Assembly (NCBI RefSeq): GCF_003313385.1
Contig: NZ_QMHN01000001.1
Location: 1,476,097 to 1,540,096, forward strand
Reading direction: 5' to 3'
DNA length: 64,000 nt
Origin: Pedobacter chitinilyticus
GTDB lineage: Bacteria > Bacteroidota > Bacteroidia > Sphingobacteriales > Sphingobacteriaceae
This document shows positions 36,183-43,697 of this stretch, in pieces. The notes beneath the pieces were generated by a model. That model had not been told where the DNA came from. It ran no database searches and was given only the letters and a program-made list of their open reading frames with translations. The first letter of the stretch is position 1. The number at the start of each line of letters is the position of its first letter. Made by a program: the position numbers and the translations under genes.

Positions 36183-37132
36183 CTGAGATTTATGTTGTTA
36201 CTGGTGAAAACCTGATCGTAGTCATCTATGATGATACATGCTAAATGGCGAATCTGATTGATCATATCTAGTCCCGCCTTGATTCCCATAATGGTAACGG
36301 GCGTGGCCATGGCATCGGCAATTTCGGCGTTTGGCCCGATGATGCTTACACTTTTAATGCCTCTTACTGGCAGGCCCGTTTTGGGATTGATGGTATGCGA
36401 ATATTTCACGCCATTGATGATGACATATTTTTCGTAATTGCCCGAAGTAGCTACGGCCATATCGTTAACATTTAGGTAGGAAAAAGGCATTTGTCGGTGT
36501 GCTGGATTAACTATGCCGATGGTCCATGGTTTCCCATTGTGCTGGGTACCCCAGGTGGTGAGGTCACCCGATGCGTTCACAATTCCACCTTCAACACCTT
36601 CTCTTTTTAACAAGGCCTTTGCCATTTCGGCGGCATATCCCTTTCCTATTGCACCAAAACCTATCCGCATGCCCACTTTGCTTAGTTTTACGGTACAGGC
36701 TTGTGCATCTAAGATGATGTTCTTGTAATTGATTAAACCTACCATTGATTTAGCCAGCTCCGCATTGGGCAATGCCTTCATCTCTCGATCAAAATTCCAA
36801 AGCCTTTTATCAATCGAACCGTAGCTAATGTCAAACGCACCATCGGTAATTCTAGATATCCTTAGGGAACGTTCAATGAGGCTAAACACTTCGGGATCGA
36901 CCTTTACTGCAGCAATACCTGCCTTTTGGTTAATCTGGTTGGTTTGGCTTTGTTCGTTAAAGGTGGTCAACAATCTTTCTATCCGCCTTATTTCTTCAAC
37001 AGCCATTTCCAGTTTGGCATCAGCCCAAAGTTGATCATGGCCTACCACCGTAATTTCAAAAGTGTTCCCCATCAATCTTTCGGTACGCTTGAAAGATTGT
37101 AAAACCATATTGGGGCTATTTACGACCATCAC
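36179..37132 (-). CDS. apbE: FAD:protein FMN transferase (ApbE)
   Basis: A 317-residue ApbE-type enzyme, which attaches FMN from FAD to Thr or Ser of exported proteins. Motifs seen: MGNTFEITV near the start, GFGAIGKGYAAE (158-169), NASGD (186-190), SGNYEKY (230-236), HTINPKTGLP (246-255) and the metal-binding ADAMAT (272-277). No N-terminal signal peptide is visible, unusual because ApbE normally acts outside the cytosol. The start is uncertain: 37132 overlaps the thioredoxin stop by 17 bp, while Met9 (37108) would avoid overlap. It sits between the thioredoxin and DUF4266 genes. Confidence 0.92.
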   Translation of the reverse strand: MMVVNSPNMVLQSFKRTERLMGNTFEITVVGHDQLWADAKLEMAVEEIRRIERLLTTFNEQSQTNQINQKAGIAAVKVDPEVFSLIERSLRISRITDGAFDISYGSIDKRLWNFDREMKALPNAELAKSMVGLINYKNIILDAQACTVKLSKVGMRIGFGAIGKGYAAEMAKALLKREGVEGGIVNASGDLTTWGTQHNGKPWTIGIVNPAHRQMPFSYLNVNDMAVATSGNYEKYVIINGVKYSHTINPKTGLPVRGIKSVSIIGPNAEIADAMATPVTIMGIKAGLDMINQIRHLACIIIDDYDQVFTSNNINLR

Positions 37133-37556
37133 ATATTTGTTTAACAGTAGCTGTAAACTGTGCAGGTGTTTCTTCTGGCATTCCCTCCCAAGTTTTCAGT
37201 ACTTTGCCTTCTGCATCAAGCAGTAAGGTATAAGGGAATCTTCCACCTGGATTGTAGGTTTCGGCCAAAGCCTCGTTCTGCTTTTTCAGATCGCTAGCCA
37301 GCTGATTTTTTTTGTTGCGTGGAAAATCTGCATTAACCAACACCAAATTTTGTTCGGCCATCTTTAAAAATTCCGCATCGTTAAATATTTCCTTGTGCAT
37401 TCTGATACAGGGACCGCACCAATCCGATCCTGAAAAATTAAGTAGGATAAGATGGTTTTTCTCTTTGGCTATTTTTTTGGCATTTTCGAATTTAGGCTCC
37501 CAATTTCCTGCATTTAGTCCGAAAAAAAGGATCGTTATCAATAAAAAGGTCTTCAT
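37116..37556 (-). CDS. Exported thioredoxin-like protein
   Basis: A 146-residue protein with a short signal peptide (FLLITILFFGLNAG) and a thioredoxin fold. The active site is SGSDWCGPC, and the cis-Pro loop is GRFPYTLLLD. It resembles periplasmic DUF255/thioredoxin_7-type proteins, which reduce disulfides or thiols outside the cytosol. A natural partner is the Cys-tailed DUF4266 lipoprotein two genes downstream (inference). It lies 42 bp after the cytochrome gene. Confidence 0.9.
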   Translation of the reverse strand: MKTFLLITILFFGLNAGNWEPKFENAKKIAKEKNHLILLNFSGSDWCGPCIRMHKEIFNDAEFLKMAEQNLVLVNADFPRNKKNQLASDLKKQNEALAETYNPGGRFPYTLLLDAEGKVLKTWEGMPEETPAQFTATVKQICDGRK

Positions 37557-37598
37557 ATTTAAAGCTTTATAATTTTTATATTTGAGGGTAGATGAACA

Positions 37599-38234
37599 TT
37601 AGTCCTCTGCCCTTCCACCGTTGATCATATCTGAAACAATTCCCCGCTTATTCCCTCTTTCGGCAATGATAACACCTACGATATGCACCACGATAAATAG
37701 CAGGATGGCATACATGACAGTTTCATGGGCCTCCTTAAGACCATGGGCCATGGAGTTGGATAACCCAATTTGGCTATGGAATTTTATTCCAAGTCCACTA
37801 ACTGCCATGAACAACAGCATTACATAAAAAAGCAGGTACGATAGTTTGATGATTGGATCTTTAATTCCTATCTGTCCATTTCGCTGCCCCAACATTCGAA
37901 GCTCTTTTTTAAGTTTATAGAATAGGTGCTGTTTTTTTGCAAGCATCAATTCCCCTAACAACCTGTAAATAAGCAGGGCAATTAGAAAATAACCGACATA
38001 AACATGTACATTCCAGACCATTTCCGACAGACCATGCGAAACTTCCCCAAGTTGTTGTTCGCTTACTTTCGCTCCTGCATCTTTAAGTTGTCCGCTCAGC
38101 CAGATTGCATTTGTTTTCCTGTCGAGCAAAGTTGAATTAATAAGTATGGTCAACAGAGAACCGCTAATCACCATAGCATTTAACCAGTGCCATAGTCGTA
38201 AATTCGCCGTATATCTTTTAAGTTTATTTTCCAT
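37599..38234 (-). CDS. Cytochrome b561-like membrane protein
   Basis: A 211-residue membrane protein with four transmembrane segments. Heme-ligand candidates are His16 (RLWHWLN), His77 (NVHVYVG), His170 (KEAHE) and His184 (VVHIVG), the arrangement of the prokaryotic cytochrome b561/Ni-Fe hydrogenase b-subunit group. It would carry electrons from the quinone pool across the inner membrane to periplasmic acceptors. It is the first gene of the minus-strand redox operon and so plausibly feeds the thioredoxin/ApbE/DUF4266 components. Confidence 0.88.
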   Translation of the reverse strand: MENKLKRYTANLRLWHWLNAMVISGSLLTILINSTLLDRKTNAIWLSGQLKDAGAKVSEQQLGEVSHGLSEMVWNVHVYVGYFLIALLIYRLLGELMLAKKQHLFYKLKKELRMLGQRNGQIGIKDPIIKLSYLLFYVMLLFMAVSGLGIKFHSQIGLSNSMAHGLKEAHETVMYAILLFIVVHIVGVIIAERGNKRGIVSDMINGGRAED

Positions 38235-38622
38235 CCTCTACCTTTTATCGGTTTTTCAATGCCAAACTAGAACTGAAATCTGAAGATATTCTGAAGACGA
38301 CTATTAATGGAGCTGCTAACATTTTGCTACAAAAATTCAAAGCGCTTTCCGAAGGGAACCTTTTGTCTTACTTACACTAGATAAAAACTATTGTTAATCA
38401 AGAATCATATAGAAAATAACCGCCTTCAAGACTAGATCATATTATTAGGTTATCATTATTACGAACTTCAGCAAAGATGCCATTTAAAAACATCAGAGCC
38501 TATTTATCACTAATAAATAGAAATTTAATTTGTCTTTTTAAAGTATTATTTTATTTATTTAACAAAACATTCTGTATTTCAATAAATTATAACTATACTT
38601 GTACTTTATTAAAAGAAATATA
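38235..38622. promoter_or_regulatory. Divergent promoter gap, long AT-rich leader of cold-shock gene
   Basis: About 388 bp between the divergent redox operon and the cold-shock gene. It is strongly AT-rich toward the cold-shock gene. A TATACTTG at 38594-38601 resembles the Bacteroidota -7 element TANNTTTG with one mismatch and would give a short leader; this is tentative. No repeat was seen. Confidence 0.4.
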
Positions 38623-38814
38623 ATGCAACAAGGAACAGTAAAGTTTTTCAATGAAACCAAAGGTTTCGGATTTATCACCCCATCGAACGGTGACAGCGAA
38701 ATTTTTGTACACATCTCAGGTCTTATCGATCAAATTCGTGAGAATGATAGCGTAACCTACGATGTGGAACAAGGCAAAAAAGGCCTAAACGCAGTGAATG
38801 TTAAGATAGATTAA
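38623..38814 (+). CDS. Cold-shock domain protein (CspA family)
   Basis: A 63-residue single cold-shock domain from the ATG at 38623; the longer reading from 38599 adds eight residues absent from the family. RNP1 is KGFGFI and RNP2 is EIFVHIS. These proteins bind single-stranded RNA and act as RNA chaperones in the cytosol. It is monocistronic: a strong terminator follows within 20 bp. Confidence 0.95.
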   Translation: MQQGTVKFFNETKGFGFITPSNGDSEIFVHISGLIDQIRENDSVTYDVEQGKKGLNAVNVKID

Positions 38815-38833
38815 GTATCCCTTCTTATAATTG

Positions 38834-38865
38834 AAAAAATCCGTCCGGTGGACGGATTTTTTTTT
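38834..38865 (+). terminator. Rho-independent terminator after the cold-shock gene
   Basis: ATCCGTCC and GGACGGAT form a perfect stem around a GGT-type loop, with an A-run before and nine T residues after. One of the clearest terminators in the window; the A-run may allow function on both strands. Confidence 0.88.
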
Positions 38866-38964
38866 GCCTAAATTTTTAATACTGCTTGTGCGTGTTCATG
38901 CATACGTACTCCAAATGAACTTTCTGCAAACATTTTCGCAAAAACAGGGGTTAATTTAAACACA

Positions 38965-39333
38965 ATGGATACTATGCAGAAAAATTTACGAAGCCCCTTG
39001 AAGAATTACTGGAAAAAAGCAAAGCGCCGCATTAAAGCAAAGCTAAGGACGCAACGATACCGTACGATACACGCCATCAGTTCGCTGGTGGCCGACCTTA
39101 TTACCAACACCGTGATTATCGTTGGCCTCTTATTGGTCATCTTTTTAACCGCCGTCACCCTTTCTTTCTCCTTGTCTATTTTTTTGGGAAGCCACGTATT
39201 AGGCTTTTTAGGAGCCACCATATGCCTAAGCCTTGTTGCTTTAGGGCTATTATGGCAACGGCCTAAAGTAGAACGTTATTTTGCAGGGCTAACCATTACC
39301 CGTTACTTCGAAAAGATCAAAGAAAAACGATAA
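38965..39333 (+). CDS. Small membrane protein, holin-X-like
   Basis: A 122-residue protein with a basic N-terminal region (KKAKRRIKAKLRTQRYR) and two adjacent transmembrane helices (about 48-68 and 75-96). The pattern resembles the phage-holin-family/Holin-X group, a chromosomal membrane family whose name does not imply phage lysis. It lies 55 bp upstream of the YihY gene on the same strand and may be co-transcribed. Function unknown. Confidence 0.6.
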   Translation: MDTMQKNLRSPLKNYWKKAKRRIKAKLRTQRYRTIHAISSLVADLITNTVIIVGLLLVIFLTAVTLSFSLSIFLGSHVLGFLGATICLSLVALGLLWQRPKVERYFAGLTITRYFEKIKEKR

Positions 39334-39388
39334 GTCCAATCAAATCCCACATTTAAATAGGTAGCGTAACATTTAGTCTCATTAAAAG

Positions 39389-40333
39389 ATGAAAAAGAAT
39401 AAACTTAGCTTTAAAGGAATTTTTAACCTACTGAAAGCAACCATTAGTGGGTTTAGCGATCACAACGTGACCAAATTAAGTGGATCACTGGCCTATTATA
39501 CGGTGTTTTCAATGGCACCATTGCTGGTAGTCATCATTTCTTTGTGCGGTATTTTTTTAGGACAAGAAGCAGCCGAAGGACAAATTTACCAACAGTTAAG
39601 TGGCTTTATGGGCAAAGAAACGGCATTACAGCTGCAAGAAATTGTGAAAAAAGCCGCCATTGGCAATAAAGGGAATATTGCGTTCATCATTGGTATCGTA
39701 ACGCTTTTGATAGGGGCCACTACGGTATTTGCCGACATTCAGGACTCTATCAATACCATATGGGGCATCAAACCAAAACCTAAAAGAGGTTGGTTAAAGT
39801 TGTTGCAAAATAGGTTTCTCTCCTTTTCGGTCATCATTAGCTTGGGTTTCCTGCTATTGGTTTCATTAGTGGTCACTTCCCTCCTCGACGGTTTTAGCCG
39901 CCAACTAGAAATGCGCTTTTCCGATGTCTCTGTAGTTATTTTCTATGTCCTCAACCAAGTAATCACCTTATTAGTCATTACCATCATTTTCGGGGTGATC
40001 TTTAAAGTTTTACCTGATGCCGAAATCAAGTGGCGTGATGTCACTTTTGGCTCGCTGGTAACCGCCATCCTATTTATGATAGGCAAATTTGCCATTTCCA
40101 TGTATATTGGGCAAAGCGATGTGGGCAGTACCTATGGCGCAGCAGGCTCGCTGGTCATCCTCCTGTTATGGACCTACTACTCGTCGATTATCCTTTATTT
40201 TGGTGCCGAGTTCACTAAGGCTTATGCTGTAGCGACAGGATCGGAAATTAGACCATCGCATTATGCGGTAAGTACCAAGCAAATAGAAATAGAAACGGGT
40301 AACCGCCCGATAGCCGCTAACACGCCCAAATAA
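39389..40333 (+). CDS. YihY/BrkB-family inner-membrane protein
   Basis: A 314-residue membrane protein with six predicted helices. Family motifs: KLSGSLAYYTVFSMAPLLVV near the N-terminus, the IGIVTLLIGATTVFADIQDS segment, WRDVTFGSLVTAILFMIGK, and GAAGSLVILLLWTYYSSIIL with FGAEFTKAYA near the end. YihY was once misassigned as RNase BN; the role is not settled. A soluble tail of about 50 residues follows the last helix. Confidence 0.92.
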   Translation: MKKNKLSFKGIFNLLKATISGFSDHNVTKLSGSLAYYTVFSMAPLLVVIISLCGIFLGQEAAEGQIYQQLSGFMGKETALQLQEIVKKAAIGNKGNIAFIIGIVTLLIGATTVFADIQDSINTIWGIKPKPKRGWLKLLQNRFLSFSVIISLGFLLLVSLVVTSLLDGFSRQLEMRFSDVSVVIFYVLNQVITLLVITIIFGVIFKVLPDAEIKWRDVTFGSLVTAILFMIGKFAISMYIGQSDVGSTYGAAGSLVILLLWTYYSSIILYFGAEFTKAYAVATGSEIRPSHYAVSTKQIEIETGNRPIAANTPK

Positions 40334-40393
40334 GCGCAAATAAATTCGCCATTCAAGGGATGAAGCGTAACTTTAAGGTGTTAAGGCTGCTGA

Positions 40394-40579
40394 TTAAAGT
40401 AAGCCGTACAGCCCATCGCGTGGAGATAGAAAAAATGGCTTGATTGTTTCCTTAGCCAATTTAGGTTCTTTTTCGGGTTCAACCGTTATTTCTTCAGTAT
40501 TTGGTAGCATTGGTAAATTCGCTACTGGGGCATCTTGCTGTAATTTAGACATTTCTCTGTCCATTGAATTAGTTGACAT
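40394..40579 (-). CDS. Possible small hypothetical protein
   Basis: A 61-residue ORF, hydrophilic and rich in Pro, Glu and Lys (EEITVEPEKEPKLAKETIKP), ending in FFLSPRDGLYGLL. It lies convergent to the YihY gene in an otherwise unoccupied stretch and has plausible codon use. There is no recognised family and no neighbour on its strand, so it could be spurious. Confidence 0.4.
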   Translation of the reverse strand: MSTNSMDREMSKLQQDAPVANLPMLPNTEEITVEPEKEPKLAKETIKPFFLSPRDGLYGLL

Positions 40580-40792
40580 TTGCGCGAAAAATTATATTGG
40601 ATTTTTAGCAAGCAATTAAGCGCTGCTATTCTACCCATAAAACAGCCCTACCTTGCTTTTGTTTGGCAAGAATGCTGAATTATTTTCGCCATCATTTTAC
40701 CCTCAAAAAAGTGTCACCAAACATTACCACGGCATTTTTGTTAGTTGGGCAAACATGCTTAATAACCCAACTGAATCGAGATCAAAAACACT

Positions 40793-42277
40793 ATGGAAAA
40801 CTTTACAATGCTACAGTTCTTTGAATGGTACTACCCTGCCGATGGAAGCTTATGGAAAAAACTCACATTAGAAGCACAGGATATCAAGGATAAAGGTTTC
40901 GATACCCTATGGTTGCCCCCAGCTCATAAAGGCATGGCAGGGCCAAATTCCATTGGCTACGACTCCTATGACCTTTATGATTTGGGAGAGTTTGATCAAA
41001 AAGGGAGTATTCGAACCAAATATGGCACTAAGCAAGAATTAATAGAAGCCATTAAGGCTGCACAAAACGCGGGTTTAAAGATCTATGTAGATATTGTACT
41101 GAACCATTTGGGTGGAGGCGATGAAACGGAGGCCATTACCGTGAGAAAGGTGGATCCAGCGCAACGCAACAACTTCACCTCGGAACCTTTCGAAATTGAA
41201 GCTTTCACTAAATTCAACTATCCCGCTCGAGCGGGCAAATACTCCAAATTTAAATGGGACTTTCAATGCTTTAGTGGCGTAGATTATGATCACAGGACTG
41301 GCGAAACGGCTATTTATAGCATACAGAACCAATATGGAGACGGTTGGGAAGAGGTATTGGATCAAGAAAATGGCAACTTTGATTACCTCATGCTATCGGA
41401 CATTGATTTTCGCAATCCCGCAGTAAGGGAAGAACTAAAGGCTTGGGGAAAATGGCTATATCAGACCTTAAAATTTGACGGCTTTCGCTTAGATGCCATT
41501 AAACATATGCCCGCTAGCTTTTACAACGAATGGCTCGATTTCCTGAGAGCAGATTTACAAAAGGAATTGTTTACCGTGGGCGAGTATTGGGCACCAAATG
41601 ACTTGGGTAGCCTGCTGGACTATATAGCCGCTACAGAGGGGCGAATGTCTTTATTTGACGCCTGCTTACAAGCTAATTTTTCTGCAGCCTCCCAATCAGG
41701 CAGCAATTACAACATGGCCAGCATTTTTGAAAATACTTTAGTAGGTGCAAGGCCCGATTTGGCTGTTACTTTTGTGGAAAACCACGACACCCAGCCGCTT
41801 CAATCTTTAGAACAAATTGTAGAGCCTTGGTTTAGGGCACATGCTTATGCCATGATCTTGTTAAGAGAAGCGGGCTACCCTTGTGTTTTTTACGCAGACC
41901 TTTACGGTTCTAACTACACCGATAAAGGACAGGACGGGCAGGACCATGAAGTAACCATTGGACATTTGCCCCAACTACACACTTTACTTGAACTACGCAA
42001 ACAGCGTGCTTACGGCTTGCAGCGAGATTATTTAGACCACGCCAACTGTATTGGTTGGACAAGGGAAGGCATCGAAGAAAAAGAAAATTCGGGACTGGCC
42101 GTTATCCTATCTAATGGAGAAAAAGGTTACAAAAGAATGGAAATGGGCCCCGCTTTTGCAGGAAGAACTATGAGGGATGCCCTGGGACACGTAACGGAAG
42201 AAATTAGGGTAGACGAAGATGGTTGGGCTGAGTTTGTTTGCGAAGCAGGGTCAGTTTCTGTTTGGGTTTTGGCATAA
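40793..42277 (+). CDS. Cytoplasmic alpha-amylase (GH13)
   Basis: A 494-residue GH13 alpha-amylase of the intracellular AmyA/GH13_5 type, without signal peptide. Conserved regions: DIVLNHLGGGD (region I), FDGFRLDAIKHM with nucleophile Asp234 (II), TVGEYW with acid/base Glu264 (III) and FVENHDTQ with Asp332 (IV). The typical family start NFTMLQFFEWYYPADGSLW is present. It hydrolyses internal alpha-1,4 bonds of maltodextrin or glycogen in the cytosol. Single gene. Confidence 0.94.
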   Translation: MENFTMLQFFEWYYPADGSLWKKLTLEAQDIKDKGFDTLWLPPAHKGMAGPNSIGYDSYDLYDLGEFDQKGSIRTKYGTKQELIEAIKAAQNAGLKIYVDIVLNHLGGGDETEAITVRKVDPAQRNNFTSEPFEIEAFTKFNYPARAGKYSKFKWDFQCFSGVDYDHRTGETAIYSIQNQYGDGWEEVLDQENGNFDYLMLSDIDFRNPAVREELKAWGKWLYQTLKFDGFRLDAIKHMPASFYNEWLDFLRADLQKELFTVGEYWAPNDLGSLLDYIAATEGRMSLFDACLQANFSAASQSGSNYNMASIFENTLVGARPDLAVTFVENHDTQPLQSLEQIVEPWFRAHAYAMILLREAGYPCVFYADLYGSNYTDKGQDGQDHEVTIGHLPQLHTLLELRKQRAYGLQRDYLDHANCIGWTREGIEEKENSGLAVILSNGEKGYKRMEMGPAFAGRTMRDALGHVTEEIRVDEDGWAEFVCEAGSVSVWVLA

Positions 42278-42357
42278 CATTTATTAATCAACCGATTTTG
42301 AGCTGTCAAATAAAAGAAAAAAGTAGGCACTGGTTTCAAACACGGTTTTCAGAATTG

Positions 42358-42978
42358 CTAGCGATCGGCCAATAGCCCTTTTAATAACGATTTCCATTGC
42401 GGGTAAGAAAGCCCCAACATCGCCATCCAACCTACAGCCATGTTACGGATATTATCAAGCGTATCGGCGGTGTAGGTATTTGCCTGTTCATTTCGGCCAT
42501 GCTCCTCTGCATAAAGGTGTTTTCCAATGCGCTTTACCTGAAACGTGGAGGTGGCTTGTTCGGTAAGAAAATGAGCGGTGTCATTGCTTTTTGAAAGTGG
42601 GTTCGCTGCTGGTCTTGCCCTAAGGGTAAGCACCTCCATCCCCTCCTCTTTCGCCTGCATCACCTTTTCTATCAAAACCCAATCATAACCTTTGCCCACG
42701 CTCGAACCAGGACCTGGGATATCAATTTTAATGTAGTCGCCTTCCTCTGCCAAACGGTCAACTGGATTACCAAAGGTGTTGTTTAATTGAAAGGTAGACA
42801 ATGCACTACCCGTTAATGAAGCCCATTGGTTAACATCCAGCAATCGATATTTAACCAATTCGAAAAACTCGATGGCTGCTGCTTCATCAGTAAACCAACG
42901 TTGTTCCTCCGCATCCATCTGCTCGCCAATTTCTTGGCTAGGTACGTGTTCTTTGCCAAAATCTTTGTTCTTTTCCAT
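42358..42978 (-). CDS. Hypothetical cytosolic protein
   Basis: A 206-residue soluble, acidic protein without signal peptide. The middle contains WASLTGSALSTFQLNN and EGDYIKIDIPGPGSSVGKGY; the C-terminal third has an aromatic helix (VGWMAMLGLSYPQWKSLLKG). It looks like a conserved Bacteroidota hypothetical, but I cannot name a family. It is convergent with the amylase gene and stands alone. Confidence 0.6.
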   Translation of the reverse strand: MEKNKDFGKEHVPSQEIGEQMDAEEQRWFTDEAAAIEFFELVKYRLLDVNQWASLTGSALSTFQLNNTFGNPVDRLAEEGDYIKIDIPGPGSSVGKGYDWVLIEKVMQAKEEGMEVLTLRARPAANPLSKSNDTAHFLTEQATSTFQVKRIGKHLYAEEHGRNEQANTYTADTLDNIRNMAVGWMAMLGLSYPQWKSLLKGLLADR

Positions 42979-43189
42979 TTTCGTTGAAGTTTAGCCTTTA
43001 TTACTGCGCCTTTTTAATAGATCCTGTTTTCTAAAAAAACATGAATAAGTTTTAGATAAATCATTTTAATGGCCAAAAGTTTTCCTACATCAAAGATCAG
43101 GTATTTACTCCTTTTACCGCAGGTACATATACCTATATAAAGTGCTTCGCAAACAAGGAATGTGTATAAATGTTAAACCCGTAAAACAC

Positions 43190-43450
43190 ATGGAACAGCA
43201 GCTGATTATAGGAATATTGGCAGGCAGCCTAACAGCCATAGCGACCACGCCACAAATTGTCAAAGTTATCCGCACCAAAAAGGTAGATCAGGTATCCCCT
43301 TTGATGTTCGTCATATTGGCTGCTGGAAATGCCACTTGGTGCTGGTATGGGATATTATTAAAAGACTGGCCCATTATCATCACCAATGCTTTTTCGCTTA
43401 CCATGGATTTGGCGATGTTGGTACTCAAGGCCATTTACCATAAAAAGTAA
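43190..43450 (+). CDS. SemiSWEET sugar transporter
   Basis: An 86-residue three-helix membrane protein from the ATG at 43190; the reading from 43142 adds a cytosolic stretch not found in the family. The PQ-loop motif is AIATTPQIVKVIRTK, followed by VSPLMFVILAAGNATWCWYG with the substrate-site Trp/Asn and a third helix. SemiSWEETs dimerise to carry sugars down their gradient across the inner membrane. No other sugar gene is adjacent. Confidence 0.92.
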   Translation: MEQQLIIGILAGSLTAIATTPQIVKVIRTKKVDQVSPLMFVILAAGNATWCWYGILLKDWPIIITNAFSLTMDLAMLVLKAIYHKK

Positions 43451-43697
43451 CGCCTTATTTGCACCAAAGTTCTTTATGGAATCGAAAAACCAATAGCACA
43501 ACAACATACTAATGTTACCCCAAAACTACTCATAGCTAAACAGGTACTTTTCGAGCAAAATACCTGTTGTGTGGTCAGCTTAAACCAAAGCCAACTAAGG
43601 ATTGTTTTGCTGCCGTAACTTAATAGGAGATCTAAACGATTTTAAAGCATTGATTGCTTCCTTGACGACTTAATTTAAAAAAACTAAACCAAATGAT

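Noticed and set aside
38965-39333. Prophage holin
   Set aside because: Holin-X-like chromosomal membrane protein; no phage genes nearby and the neighbour is a YihY gene.
39389-40333. Ribonuclease BN
   Set aside because: YihY/BrkB family was historically mislabelled as RNase BN; it is an integral membrane protein with no nuclease motif.
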